64,000 nucleotides of DNA from JAHEKD01 sp965215945 (lineage in GTDB: Bacteria; Pseudomonadota; Gammaproteobacteria; Arenicellales; JAHEKD01), in the NCBI GenBank assembly GCA_965215945.1, contig CBDCFC010000043.1:1-64000 (forward strand), read 5' to 3'. The translations under genes and the position numbers were made by a program. Positions within the stretch are counted from its first letter, which is position 1. Each line of letters opens with the position of its first letter. Below the pieces are notes generated by a model that was given only the letters and a program-made list of their open reading frames with translations, did not search any database and was not told the DNA's origin. Below are positions 17,338 through 26,556 of this stretch, in pieces.

Positions 17338-17925
17338 ATGTTCAGTGCTGAAATACAAACACTTAAATCTGGAACAGATAGGTATGTTCTGGCATTTGAT
17401 CAATCTGTATTGAATTATGATCAAGTCATTGAGCATCTTTTGAGTAATGAGTTGTTTAGAGCATTTTTTATTGAGACACTAACCGATTCTCAATTTTCAG
17501 CTTTTAGATTCGAAACACCACCGGTTTCACAGGATAGTAGATTCCATCCATTCGAGTTTGTTTTGATTGACTCACCATGGCTGGATCGACCCCAGGATAT
17601 GGTGCCGTTTGAAGAGCACTTTGAAGATCCAGGAGATGATGAAATTTTGGTGTTTGATAACCTTGGCGGTGATGCGACTTTAATTGTTCCGACTCCAATC
17701 AATAACAATGTTAATTATGCTCATTTCGCTGCGTTTTTACGAACAGCGACTGACTCACAAAAGGACCAGCTGTTTGAAACTATCTCGCAGACGTTATCAG
17801 GTAGGCTGGGTGGTAAACCAGTTTGGTTAAACACGGCAGGCGGTGGTGTGGACTGGTTACATGTCAGGCTTGATTCCAGGCCTAAATACTATGCTCATCA
17901 GCCTTACAGAACCAACATCTACTAG
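17338..17925 (+). CDS. Conserved hypothetical protein
   Basis: 195 residues from ATG 17338; a TTG at 17275 would add 21 residues but overlaps the divergent dioxygenase gene. No signal peptide or membrane segment is seen. The C-terminus has a striking WLNTAGGGVDWLHVRLDSRP stretch followed by YYAHQPY. I associate that, from memory only, with a small uncharacterised family (possibly DUF6940). The middle is acidic (EEHFEDPGDDEIL). No function can be given. It is divergent from the dioxygenase, with which it may share a promoter region. Confidence 0.6.
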   Translation: MFSAEIQTLKSGTDRYVLAFDQSVLNYDQVIEHLLSNELFRAFFIETLTDSQFSAFRFETPPVSQDSRFHPFEFVLIDSPWLDRPQDMVPFEEHFEDPGDDEILVFDNLGGDATLIVPTPINNNVNYAHFAAFLRTATDSQKDQLFETISQTLSGRLGGKPVWLNTAGGGVDWLHVRLDSRPKYYAHQPYRTNIY

Positions 17926-17935
17926 TCTGTGGTTA

Positions 17936-18008
17936 AGGATTATCGGTTTTATATCTTCAAGCAGTTGTCAGAGCAAATTGCTGAGCCAGATGTCTTTAAG
18001 ATAATCCT
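17936..18008. repeat. Long-range inverted repeat downstream of the hypothetical gene
   Basis: AGGATTATC (17936-17944) and GATAATCCT (18000-18008) form a 9-bp inverted repeat around 55 bases. Inside lie AGCA/TGCT arms. It could fold as a stem-loop in the 3' region of the gene ending at 17925; no T tract follows. Confidence 0.35.
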
Positions 18009-18222
18009 AACGCAACACATTTTTATTATTCTGCTGGTGTAATACAAATTGGTGAACAAGAATCGATGAGTATCCCGGGCAGATTTCTACCAGTGTTTCA
18101 AATAGACTTACACGCTTCTCTAGTGTCATCATGAAGAGTCATCGTAAATAAATTCACTGAATGATGACCTTCAACTATTGTTCGAGTTTTTATCGATATT
18201 ATGTTTCGCTTGAATCAGCAGC

Positions 18223-18390
18223 GAACATGGGAGGACCCCAGCACAAGGCCGGGGAAAGATTTCCCGGATACCGGATCACGTCCGGCACAGGCTTGTTGCG
18301 GGATCTCCTAAAGATTGCTCGGGACTGTTTTAAAAGAATTTCACGATAGCCTATAAATTTCTGGATTCTTGTTTTTGTGGGCATGACGAT
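18223..18390. repeat. Multi-hairpin intergenic repeat region
   Basis: Most of the 520-bp gap before the PhyH gene lacks a gene. It holds hairpins GGGAAA-ga-TTTCCC (18252-18265) and CCGGA/TCCGG (18271-18285), then GGATCTCCT, and finally GGGCATGACGA near 18379. The last two features recur in the repeats at 731-770 and 31389-31521. It looks like a degenerate REP/MITE-type element. The rest (18009-18222) shows nothing recognisable. Confidence 0.5.
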
Positions 18391-18446
18391 TTGATAGCGA
18401 TCAGATAAAATGACTGAAATCACAGATAAAAAAGTAGAAATCGACC

Positions 18447-19238
18447 ATGTCTTTGGTAAACGAAAGCGATGTCAGTACCTATCAATCCGATGGTGTAGTG
18501 TTAATTAAATGCTTGTTTGAAGATTGGGTCGATGTAATTAAAGCTGGTATTGAACGCAACATGACTGAACCCGGGCCTTATGCAGCTGAAAACTTAAAGG
18601 AAGGGGAGAGTGGCCGATTTTTTGATGATTATTGTAATTGGACGCGAATTCCTGAATTCGAACAAGTTATTCGAAACTCCCAAGTCGGTGAGGTAGCGGC
18701 TGAGTTAATGCAATCTAAAACTGTGCAGGTTTTCCATGATCATGTGTTGGTCAAAGAGCCAGGCACCTCAAAACCTACACCATGGCATCAGGACTCACCT
18801 TATTACTTTGTTGAGGGAGAACAAACAATCAGTTTTTGGTGTCCGGTCGATCCGGTAACAGATGCCTCATTGCGTTGTGTGGCCGGCTCGCATTTATGGG
18901 AAAAACCGGTATTGCCGACCAGATGGTTGTCAGAAGAAAACTTTTATGCAGATGAAGATACCTATATGCCAGTGCCTGATCCGGATGCAGAAGGCATGAA
19001 AATTGTCGAGTGGTCAATGCAACCCGGTGATGCGGTTGCGTTTAACTATAAAATTTTGCACGGCGCCCGCGGTAATAACAGTACACAACGACGACGTGCT
19101 TTTTCATTGCGCCTTGTCGGCGATGATGCACGCTATATCACCCGACCAGGTAGGACTTCTCCACCATTTCCAGGTCACCAGATGAACGATGGACAGAAAC
19201 TGAGGGAAGATTGGTTTCCGATTATATATTCTGGATAG
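18447..19238 (+). CDS. Phytanoyl-CoA dioxygenase (PhyH) family protein
   Basis: 263-residue Fe(II)/2-oxoglutarate dioxygenase. Iron ligands are His114 and Asp116 in WHQDSPYY and His205 in ILHGARGNN, followed by RRRAFSLRL with the 2-oxoglutarate-binding Arg. AGSHLW is the usual family marker. PhyH relatives hydroxylate phytanoyl-CoA, ectoine, or various acids and amines, so the substrate is unknown. It precedes a Liv-type importer on the same strand by 130 bp, with a small hairpin repeat between, and is the second 2-oxoglutarate dioxygenase in this 3-kb stretch. Confidence 0.8.
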   Translation: MSLVNESDVSTYQSDGVVLIKCLFEDWVDVIKAGIERNMTEPGPYAAENLKEGESGRFFDDYCNWTRIPEFEQVIRNSQVGEVAAELMQSKTVQVFHDHVLVKEPGTSKPTPWHQDSPYYFVEGEQTISFWCPVDPVTDASLRCVAGSHLWEKPVLPTRWLSEENFYADEDTYMPVPDPDAEGMKIVEWSMQPGDAVAFNYKILHGARGNNSTQRRRAFSLRLVGDDARYITRPGRTSPPFPGHQMNDGQKLREDWFPIIYSG

Positions 19239-19290
19239 GAGTGAAGTAATAGTAAATGCGTACTATTCCAAAGACTCCGAATTCTAAAGG

Positions 19291-19316
19291 AGATACTGGC
19301 TTTCGCCAGCATGACG
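19291..19316 (+). repeat. Short hairpin repeat with ATGACG end
   Basis: GAGATACTGGC-tttc-GCCAG followed by ATGACG. The arrangement (GAGAT, a CTGG/CCAG hairpin, then ATGAC) repeats that at 31494-31521. It may also end the PhyH transcript. Confidence 0.45.
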
Positions 19317-19368
19317 TGAAAGTTACGTTTTTCAAATTTGAAAAAATGAATCAGGCAAATTAGTCTAA

Positions 19369-20889
19369 ATGATACGGGTTGAAAATTTATCCAAACATTT
19401 CGGCGGTTTAAAAGCTGTTGATAACGCCTCAATCGATATAGCCAAAGGTTCAATCACCGGATTAATCGGCCCTAATGGAGCCGGCAAGACAACACTATTT
19501 AACACTATTGCAGGTTTATATGAGCCAACAGGTGGGAAAGTTTTTCTTGATGGCGAGGAAATAACCGGCCTTAAACCCCACCAGCTTTTTGAAAAGGGCC
19601 TGCTTAGGACTTTCCAGATTGCCCATGAATTTTCGCGCTTGTCAGTAATCGAAAATTTAATGATGGTACCTCCTAGCCAGGCAGGTGAAACTCTGCTTAA
19701 AACCTGGTTTAAACGATCACAAGTCGCAAAACAAGAACAGACTATTCATGATAAGGCCATGGAGGTTATTGAGTTTCTTAATCTGACTCACATAGCCGAT
19801 GAATTAGCCGGTAATCTGTCCGGTGGACAGAAAAAATTACTCGAGCTTGGTCGAACAATGATGGTTGATGCCAAAATTGTTTTTCTGGATGAAGTCGGTG
19901 CTGGTGTTAATCGTTCTTTGTTACGAGAAATCGGTGATGCCATTATCAAACTCAACCAGGAAAAAGGCTACACTTTTTGCATGATTGAACATGATATGGA
20001 TTTTATCGCTCGACTCTGTGATCCGGTAATCTGCATGGCTGAGGGCAAAGTCTTGGCAGAAGGTACAGCACAAGAAGTGCAAAACAATGAAGAAGTAATA
20101 GAGGCTTATCTGGGTCGTGGGTTAAAAAACAAACCACAAGCGACTAATGTGGAAGAACAAACCAAATCACAACTTAACGGTGAGTCTTGTTCGTTGATCG
20201 GTGAAAAAATGGTTGGTGGTTATGGTGGTGCCGATATTTTAAAAGGTTGTACTGTCGATGTGAATGAAGGTGAAATTGCAGTTATCGTTGGTCCTAATGG
20301 GGCAGGAAAATCGACCGCCATGAAAGCAATGTTAGGTATGCTGGATTTAAAGTCCGGTGAAGTGAGACTACGGGAAGCTGATATTTCTGAATTAACTACC
20401 CAAGACCGAATTGCCAAAGGGATCGCCTTTGTGCCGCAGACTAGCAATGTATTTACTTCGATGACCGTTCGTGAAAACCTGGAGATGGGTGCGTTCCTGC
20501 GCGAAGATGATTACGCTGAAACTCTGGAGCAGGTTTACCGCTTGTTTCCTATTCTTAAGGAAAAGGAAAATCAACTCGCCGGTGAACTATCCGGTGGTCA
20601 ACGTCAGCAGGTTGCGGTTGGCCGGGCGTTGATGTCACAACCAGCAGTCTTGATGTTGGATGAACCTACCGCCGGTGTCTCGCCCATCGTTATGGATGAG
20701 TTATTTGATCGAATTCTGGAAGTGCGCAAAACAGGTGTATCGATTTTGATGGTTGAGCAAAATGCGCGCCAGGCCTTGAATATCGCTGATAAAGGTTTTG
20801 TGTTGGTGGTTGGTGAAAATCGCTACACCGATACCGGACAGGCTTTGCTGGCCGACCCACAGGTCAGACGTTCTTTCTTGGGAGGATAG
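19369..20889 (+). CDS. Fused LivG-LivF type ABC importer ATPase
   Basis: 506 residues holding two complete nucleotide-binding domains. Domain one (1-250) has GPNGAGKTT, LSGGQKKLLELG and IVFLDEVGAGVN. Domain two (about 265-506) has GPNGAGKST, LSGGQRQQVAVGRAL and VLMLDEPTAGVSP. In most bacteria LivG and LivF are separate proteins of 235-255 residues, so this is a head-to-tail fusion. The first domain carries DEV in place of the usual DEP, but the catalytic Glu is kept. With the following two permeases and binding protein it forms a complete HAAT-type importer for branched-chain amino acids, amides or similar. Confidence 0.9.
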   Translation: MIRVENLSKHFGGLKAVDNASIDIAKGSITGLIGPNGAGKTTLFNTIAGLYEPTGGKVFLDGEEITGLKPHQLFEKGLLRTFQIAHEFSRLSVIENLMMVPPSQAGETLLKTWFKRSQVAKQEQTIHDKAMEVIEFLNLTHIADELAGNLSGGQKKLLELGRTMMVDAKIVFLDEVGAGVNRSLLREIGDAIIKLNQEKGYTFCMIEHDMDFIARLCDPVICMAEGKVLAEGTAQEVQNNEEVIEAYLGRGLKNKPQATNVEEQTKSQLNGESCSLIGEKMVGGYGGADILKGCTVDVNEGEIAVIVGPNGAGKSTAMKAMLGMLDLKSGEVRLREADISELTTQDRIAKGIAFVPQTSNVFTSMTVRENLEMGAFLREDDYAETLEQVYRLFPILKEKENQLAGELSGGQRQQVAVGRALMSQPAVLMLDEPTAGVSPIVMDELFDRILEVRKTGVSILMVEQNARQALNIADKGFVLVVGENRYTDTGQALLADPQVRRSFLGG

Positions 20890-20901
20890 GCTTAGATACT
20901 A

Positions 20902-21924
20902 ATGAACGCGTTCACTGACATCCTCAACGCCATTGTTTTGCTGCTGAACTTTGTGGTAGTGCCGGCAACAGCTTATGGTGCGCAACTGGCTCTGGGGGCA
21001 TTAGGCATTACCTTAGTGTATGGTATTTTGCGTTTTGCCAATTTTGCTCACGGTGACACCATGGCATTTGGAACAATGGCGACGATTCTGGCAACCTGGT
21101 GGTTGCAAGCCAAGGGGATAACTCTGGGGTCGCTACCAACTGCGCTGCTGGCTTTACCCATCGGTATTCTTGTTACTATTGTGATGGTATTGTTTATCGA
21201 TAAATCGGTCTATCAATATTATCGTCATCATAAATCTGTGCCGGTGACCTTTATGATTGCCTCCATCGGAGTCATGTTTGTGATGAATGGTCTGGTGAGA
21301 TTTATTATTGGGCCTGATGACCAGCGTTTTGCTGACGGTGAACGGTTTATTGTCAGAGCACGTGAATTTAAGGCCATGACGGGTTTAAATGAAGGGCTGA
21401 CGATCAAAGTCTCTCAGGGGTTAACCGTAGTCATTGCGGTCATCGCCGTATTACTTTTATTCTGGTTTTTACAAAGAACCCGCACTGGCAAAGCCATGCG
21501 TGCTTATTCAGACAATGAAGATTTGGCCCTGTTGTCAGGTGTGAATCCGGATCGAGTCGTACAAATTACCTGGATTATTGCTGCCGTATTAGCGACGATT
21601 GCCGGCACGTTATATGGATTGGATAAAAGTTTTAAACCGTTTACTTATTTCCAACTGCTATTGCCGATGTTCGCGGCGGCTATTGTCGGTGGAATCGGTA
21701 ATCCGCTTGGGGCGATATTAGGTGGATTTGTGATTGCTTTTTCAGAAGTTACGGTAACCTACGCCTATAAAAAAGTATTTGCTTATCTATTGCCAGAAAG
21801 TCTTGAGCCCGATGGGCTGATGCAATTATTGTCGACAGACTACAAATTTGCGGTGTCGTTTATTATTCTGGTGCTGGTGTTACTAATCAGGCCAACTGGA
21901 ATATTGAAAGGCAAAGTAATATGA
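20902..21924 (+). CDS. Liv-type ABC importer permease (LivH-like)
   Basis: 340-residue membrane protein with about eight hydrophobic segments. GALGITLVYGILRFANFAHGD near the N-terminus and AAAIVGGIGNPLGAILGGFVIAFSE near the C-terminus are the LivH hallmarks. It begins 12 bp after the fused ATPase and overlaps the next permease by 4 bp (ATGA), so the two are translationally coupled. Confidence 0.9.
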   Translation: MNAFTDILNAIVLLLNFVVVPATAYGAQLALGALGITLVYGILRFANFAHGDTMAFGTMATILATWWLQAKGITLGSLPTALLALPIGILVTIVMVLFIDKSVYQYYRHHKSVPVTFMIASIGVMFVMNGLVRFIIGPDDQRFADGERFIVRAREFKAMTGLNEGLTIKVSQGLTVVIAVIAVLLLFWFLQRTRTGKAMRAYSDNEDLALLSGVNPDRVVQITWIIAAVLATIAGTLYGLDKSFKPFTYFQLLLPMFAAAIVGGIGNPLGAILGGFVIAFSEVTVTYAYKKVFAYLLPESLEPDGLMQLLSTDYKFAVSFIILVLVLLIRPTGILKGKVI

Positions 21925-23315
21925 ATAATACGCGTAACACCATATTTGCCTATGCGATAGTGTTTGGATTATTGTTGCTGATCGGTTTTGCTCAATCCTG
22001 GTCATTGGCGTTAAGTATTTTTAATCTATGTTTGATTTCAGCGGTGATGGCATTGGGTGTAAACATGCAATGGGGTTACGCCGGATTACTGAATGTTGGT
22101 GTTATGGGTTTTGCAGCTTTGGGTGGAGTGAGTGCCGTGTTGGTTTCACGTGCACCCATCGTTGCCGCTTGGCAAGTTAGTTGGGTGAATCTTTTATTTG
22201 CTTTAGTCGCTTTTTTAACGACCGTCGCTTTGTCAGTTTATTTTTATAAAAGCATGAATTCTTCGCGGCGACGTACAGTTACTCTGACACTAACGATCAT
22301 TCTTGGAATATTTTTAACTCGCTATTTTCTTGATCCGGCTGTTTCTGCAATTGAATCAATTGACTCAGCCAAAACCGGCTTTTTAGGTGGTATGGGCCTG
22401 CCAATAATATTTTCATGGGTGATTGGCGGCTTTGTTGCAGCGGGTGGTGCCTGGTTAATTGGTAAAGTCGCACTAGGTTTGCGGGCCGATTATCTGGCCA
22501 TAGCGACCTTAGGTATTTCAGAAATTATTATCGCCATACTTAAAAATGAGGATTGGTTAACCCGAGGCGTTAAAAATGTAACCGGTCTGTCGCGGCCGGT
22601 GCCGTATGAAGTGGATCTACAATCAAGCGCATGGTTTATCGATCTGGTACGCGGTTGGTACAGCGGTTCATTAGATAAGTTAAGCGACGTTGAGCGGGCT
22701 GCGGCTCTAAAGCAGCATGTAATCGAAGCTTCAAGCATTTTTGTTAAGCTTTGTTATACCGGCTTGTTCGCTGCGGTGCTTATTGTTATTTTATTGCTTA
22801 GTGTTCGTGCTTTGAATTCTCCCTGGGGCAGAATGATGCGAGCGATTCGAGATAATGAAATAGCCGCAGCTGCCATGGGTAAAAACGTGACTAAACGGCA
22901 CTTACAGATCTTTGTCATTGGTTCCGGTGTTATTGGTGTGGCAGGCGCCATGTTAACAACACTTGATGGTCAGTTTACACCCACCAGCTATCAACCATTA
23001 CGCTATACCTTTTTGATTTGGGTCATGGTGATTGTTGGCGGCTCCGGCAATAATATGGGTTCCGTCTTAGGGGGCTTTTTAATTTGGCTGGTTTGGATTG
23101 AGGCCGAACCTGTTGGTGTTTGGCTAATGCAATGGGGCACCGCGTGGATGGCGGATAGCAATCCAGTAAAAACACATTTAATTGAAAACGCCCAGCACAT
23201 GCGTTTATTTTTTATGGGATTGGTATTATTGTTAGTGCTAAGATTTAGCCCTGGTGGAATTCTTCCGGAAGTGGTGCGAAAGAGAAATCAAACGTCTGAA
23301 AAAATCTTAACCTAA
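21921..23315 (+). CDS. Liv-type ABC importer permease (LivM-like)
   Basis: 464-residue membrane protein, longer than the usual 300-420 for LivM because of insertions after the second and fifth segments. Family marks are MALGVNMQWGYAGLLNVG, GLRADYLAIATLGISEII, PWGRMMRAIRDNEIAAAAMG and IVGGSGNNMGSVLGG. The start overlaps the LivH-like gene by 4 bp. The binding protein follows after 69 bp. Confidence 0.9.
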   Translation: MNNTRNTIFAYAIVFGLLLLIGFAQSWSLALSIFNLCLISAVMALGVNMQWGYAGLLNVGVMGFAALGGVSAVLVSRAPIVAAWQVSWVNLLFALVAFLTTVALSVYFYKSMNSSRRRTVTLTLTIILGIFLTRYFLDPAVSAIESIDSAKTGFLGGMGLPIIFSWVIGGFVAAGGAWLIGKVALGLRADYLAIATLGISEIIIAILKNEDWLTRGVKNVTGLSRPVPYEVDLQSSAWFIDLVRGWYSGSLDKLSDVERAAALKQHVIEASSIFVKLCYTGLFAAVLIVILLLSVRALNSPWGRMMRAIRDNEIAAAAMGKNVTKRHLQIFVIGSGVIGVAGAMLTTLDGQFTPTSYQPLRYTFLIWVMVIVGGSGNNMGSVLGGFLIWLVWIEAEPVGVWLMQWGTAWMADSNPVKTHLIENAQHMRLFFMGLVLLLVLRFSPGGILPEVVRKRNQTSEKILT

Positions 23316-23384
23316 ACCACAACTATCCAGATACTGGATGGCTGCTATAATTTAAACATTAAAACTAGTGAGGAACTGAAATTC

Positions 23385-24566
23385 ATGAAAAAAATTTTAT
23401 TAACATCAACTTTACTGGCCGCGTTATCAATGCCAGCGATTGCTGACGATATAAAAGTCGGCATTATTCTAGGTTTTACCGGGCCAATTGAATCACTAAC
23501 CCCTGATATGGCCAGTGGTGCGGAGCTTGCGTTTTCTGAAGCCTCTGAGTCTGGTAATTTATTAGGCGGTCAAACAGTAGTCGGAGAACGTGCGGATTCA
23601 ACCTGTGTAGATGCCGCCGCAGCCTCAGCTGCTGCTGAGCGTTTGATTACCTCCGATAATGTTGCCGCCATCATGGGTGCGGATTGTTCAGGTGTGACCA
23701 CAGCGATCGCCAACAATGTGGCAGTGCCAAATGGTGTGGTGATGGTTTCGCCATCAGCGACCTCGCCAGCCTTATCGACGATTGAAGATAAGGGCTTTTT
23801 CTTCCGAACGTCTCCTTCTGATGCACGCCAAGGTCAGGTTTTGACTGATATTTTAAACGAACGCGGTATTACAGAAGTTGCCGTCACTTACACCAACAAT
23901 GACTATGGCAAAGGTTTGGATGAATCTTTTCGCAACGCCTTTGAAGCAAGCGGTGGCAAAGTATCTATGAGTGCTGCGCATGAAGATGGTAAAGCTGATT
24001 ACTCGGCTGAAGTCGGCGCATTGGCTGCATCGGGTTCTGAATATCTTGCTGTTTTTGGATATATCGATCAGGGCGGTAAGGGAATTATTCAGGGATCAAT
24101 TGATGCTGATGCTTTCAGCAATTTCGTCATGGCTGATGGCATGGTCGGTGAATCTATTCTGGAAGCACTTGGTTCCGACCTGGATGGAGCCATTGCAACT
24201 TTACCGGGCGGCGCTTCGGGTGCGGATGCGTTCATGGAATACGCAAATTCAAAGGGTGTAAAAGGTGACGGTGCGTTTGTACCAGAGTCTTATGACGCTG
24301 CGGCGCTGATTGTATTGGCTATGCAGGCTGCGGGTTCAGCTGACCGTGAGGCAATTCAGGCTAATATGATGTCGGTAGCTAATGCACCAGGCGAGGAGGT
24401 TGGCCCGGGAGAATTAGGCAATGCCTTGCAGATTCTGGCCGATGGCGGTGAAGTGAACTACCAGGGTGCAACCAACGTTGAATTTAACGAAGTTGGTGAA
24501 GTTCTTGGTACTTACAAAGAACTTGAAGTCGGCGACGGTGAATGGAAAACCATTAAAATACATTAA
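23385..24566 (+). CDS. Liv-type ABC importer, periplasmic binding protein
   Basis: 393 residues with a signal peptide (cleavage after IADD, about 20-22). The mature start KVGIILGFTGPIESLTPDMASGAELAFSEA is typical of Peripla_BP_6 proteins. A disulfide pair is plausible (CVDAAAAS, ADCSG). The ligand is not predictable; the importer is next to DmdA and may serve amino acids, amides or organosulfur compounds. GAGGAA precedes ATG 23385. A strong terminator (24570-24598) ends the operon. A relic of the last 43 codons of a second copy lies at 26204-26338. Confidence 0.88.
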   Translation: MKKILLTSTLLAALSMPAIADDIKVGIILGFTGPIESLTPDMASGAELAFSEASESGNLLGGQTVVGERADSTCVDAAAASAAAERLITSDNVAAIMGADCSGVTTAIANNVAVPNGVVMVSPSATSPALSTIEDKGFFFRTSPSDARQGQVLTDILNERGITEVAVTYTNNDYGKGLDESFRNAFEASGGKVSMSAAHEDGKADYSAEVGALAASGSEYLAVFGYIDQGGKGIIQGSIDADAFSNFVMADGMVGESILEALGSDLDGAIATLPGGASGADAFMEYANSKGVKGDGAFVPESYDAAALIVLAMQAAGSADREAIQANMMSVANAPGEEVGPGELGNALQILADGGEVNYQGATNVEFNEVGEVLGTYKELEVGDGEWKTIKIH

Positions 24567-24569
24567 ACC

Positions 24570-24598
24570 ATTCGGTGGGCAAACGCCCACCGAATTTT
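24570..24598 (+). terminator. Rho-independent terminator of the Liv-type importer operon
   Basis: ATTCGGTGGGC (24570-24580) pairs with GCCCACCGAAT (24585-24595) around AAAC, followed by a short T run. Confidence 0.85.
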
Positions 24599-24601
24599 AT
24601 T

Positions 24602-24664
24602 ACCAACTGATAAACTACGTCCTGAGGACGTGGTCATCTACTGGTTGGCTTAGCCTGCCAGGCT
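24602..24664. repeat. Palindromic intergenic element
   Basis: The 314-bp gap after the importer holds ACGTCCT-g-AGGACGT (24617-24631) inside a looser outer pairing CCAAC/GGTTGG, then AGCCT-gcc-AGGCT (24652-24664). It is a REP-like structured element of unknown role. The rest of the gap (24665-24880) shows nothing clear. Confidence 0.4.
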
Positions 24665-24880
24665 GAAGGCTGCTCATGTAAGCTTCTTGATTGAGTTATC
24701 CCCAGAGTTGTGAAGTGGTGGAATTAAATTGTTCAGGAAGACCACGTTCACTTACTAGTATTGATTCCACCGAAGGTATCGGTATCGAAATTAGTGGGGA
24801 TATGGCTATTATGCAGAAACACAGGGCAATTACCTAAAATGCTTGGTCTGCTTATTTTAGAGGTTACAATTTGGCAATAC

Positions 24881-26044
24881 TTACAGCCGCAGAAATTTCC
24901 GTATTTGCGGTGTAAGAAATCCTTTGCCGCTGGCTAATTGCGGGATATAAAAAGAACCGCCGGAATTCACCTCAATAATTATCGGGCCGTTGTTAGTAAC
25001 TGCAACATCTAGGCTTAGAAACGGGATAGGAGTCAGACTTCTGGCGCAGTCTTTATTTAACTCAACAATTTCATTCCAGAATGGAATCTGATAGCCTTCA
25101 CAAATAATATCAGTGTCGACAAATTTGTTTAGGATACTCATGTCAGGTCCTTCACCATCGATCACTCGTTTAATCCTGCCACTTTCGGTATCTATATCTG
25201 CTAGTAAGTTGCCGTTGCGCCAGAAGTTATCGGCAATATTTTCCCCAGTCGCAATTTTCATTGTCACCATCGGAGTTATGACACGGCCATTAATAAAATA
25301 ATTGGTAAACCTGACGGTGGAAAGTGCATTGGCGAAACTGGCTATTTTGTCATGATTGATTAACAGTTTTTGAACCAGGTATTCACGATCTTGAATTAAA
25401 TTATTAAAGATGTTCCTTGCAGATATCTTTCCATAAGGATTGCAGTCTGCAAGTTTACCGTCATAGGAGGATACGATGAAAGAATCGTAACTACCGATTC
25501 CCTGATTAAGCTTAAAAAATAACAACTCATTGTTAGTTTCAAGAAATTGAGAAAGTTTTGCAGGAGTTGAGATTTGATGAGCATCTGGAAATAATCGAGG
25601 CCCCGTAGAAATAACAGCAAGAATTTCGGGCACTGGAAATCCTAAGTTTCTTAATAGCTTGCAACAGATGAATTTATCTTGCACTAGTGCGTTATAGGTG
25701 GGATCACAAACATTTTCAACAGCCTGCCAGTGTACTGTCTCTGAGGCAAAGCTTTCTTTTTCTTTTAACGGCAACTGTGAGTCATCAAGACGATATTTAA
25801 AATACTCATCCAGAGTAAGTTTTCCAGGTGCGAACGACAAATGATAAATTTCTTTTACTAATGCCAGACCATGGCAAATTCCACTTTGACTGATGCGTTT
25901 AGCCAAGTAACGGCGACCAAAACTTGCATGCGGTTTCACTTTTTCCAGCAGGCTATTGTTATTTTTATTAGTAAAAAGTTCTTGGGTTGCGGTAATTCTG
26001 TAACTTTGTTTTAATAAAATTTTGTTGACAAGCTCAAACTGCAT
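24881..26044 (-). CDS. Sugar-transfer-associated ATP-grasp-like protein
   Basis: 387 residues. The C-terminal two thirds have an ATP-grasp layout: KLNQGIGSYDSF (ATP-binding loop with Lys), YLVQKLLINHDKIASF, and the metal-binding end IIEVNSGGSFYIPQLASG. The N-terminal 100 residues match the extension seen in the sugar-transfer-associated ATP-grasp group (often beside polysaccharide or capsule genes). It would form an amide, ester or peptide-like bond at ATP cost; the substrate is unknown. The gene is AT-rich, single, opposite in strand to its surroundings, and sits between the intact binding-protein gene and a fossil of the same gene. That suggests insertion into a former duplication. Confidence 0.65.
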   Translation of the reverse strand: MQFELVNKILLKQSYRITATQELFTNKNNNSLLEKVKPHASFGRRYLAKRISQSGICHGLALVKEIYHLSFAPGKLTLDEYFKYRLDDSQLPLKEKESFASETVHWQAVENVCDPTYNALVQDKFICCKLLRNLGFPVPEILAVISTGPRLFPDAHQISTPAKLSQFLETNNELLFFKLNQGIGSYDSFIVSSYDGKLADCNPYGKISARNIFNNLIQDREYLVQKLLINHDKIASFANALSTVRFTNYFINGRVITPMVTMKIATGENIADNFWRNGNLLADIDTESGRIKRVIDGEGPDMSILNKFVDTDIICEGYQIPFWNEIVELNKDCARSLTPIPFLSLDVAVTNNGPIIIEVNSGGSFYIPQLASGKGFLTPQIRKFLRL

Positions 26045-26203
26045 GCATTTCTACCTGATTAACCGTTGTGAAATGTTATTTCTATAAATATTTTACTTTT
26101 AAAATTATAAACTGATGTCCTCTTATTCATTAGTTTTTAGCAAAACACATAAGAATGCGTATCTAAAATAACCACTTATAAAATGGAAACTTAATTTAAG
26201 TAT

Positions 26204-26338
26204 TTTGGTGGTGAAGTAAATTATCAAGGAGCAACCAATGTTGAATTTAATGAAGTTGATGAAGTGCTTGGTACTTACAAAGAGCTTGAGGTCGGCGGCG
26301 GTGAATGGAAAACCATAAAGATTCACTCTCTGCCTTAG
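26204..26338 (+). pseudogene. Relic 3' end of a second Liv-type binding-protein gene
   Basis: Forty-odd codons (GGEVNYQGATNVEFNEV ... GEWKTIKIH, then SLP and stop) match the C-terminus of the intact binding protein ending at 24566 with only two substitutions over about 40 residues. Many silent changes are present. No start codon or upstream homology remains before about 26204. A good terminator follows (26347-26380). It is the remnant of a tandem copy. Confidence 0.85.
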
Positions 26339-26346
26339 ACGATTAC

Positions 26347-26380
26347 AAAACGGGATGCCGAAAGCATCCCGTTTTTCTTT
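26347..26380 (+). terminator. Rho-independent terminator behind the relic
   Basis: AAAACGGGATGC (26347-26358) pairs with GCATCCCGTTTT (26364-26375) around CGAAA and continues into T-rich sequence. It presumably served the lost second binding-protein gene. Confidence 0.85.
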
Positions 26381-26556
26381 CCACAAAACTAAAGCCTGTT
26401 AGATTAGTTAAACTCAGACTCTCGTTAGCGTTGAAACAAAATAAATCACTAAATGATTAGCTAATTTGAGTCGTCAATTAGCAATAATTTTTTGTTTGCT
26501 CTCATCACTGGTCTGTTGCATATTAGCCTCTTTAAAATGTTATTGAGAGCTTTAGC

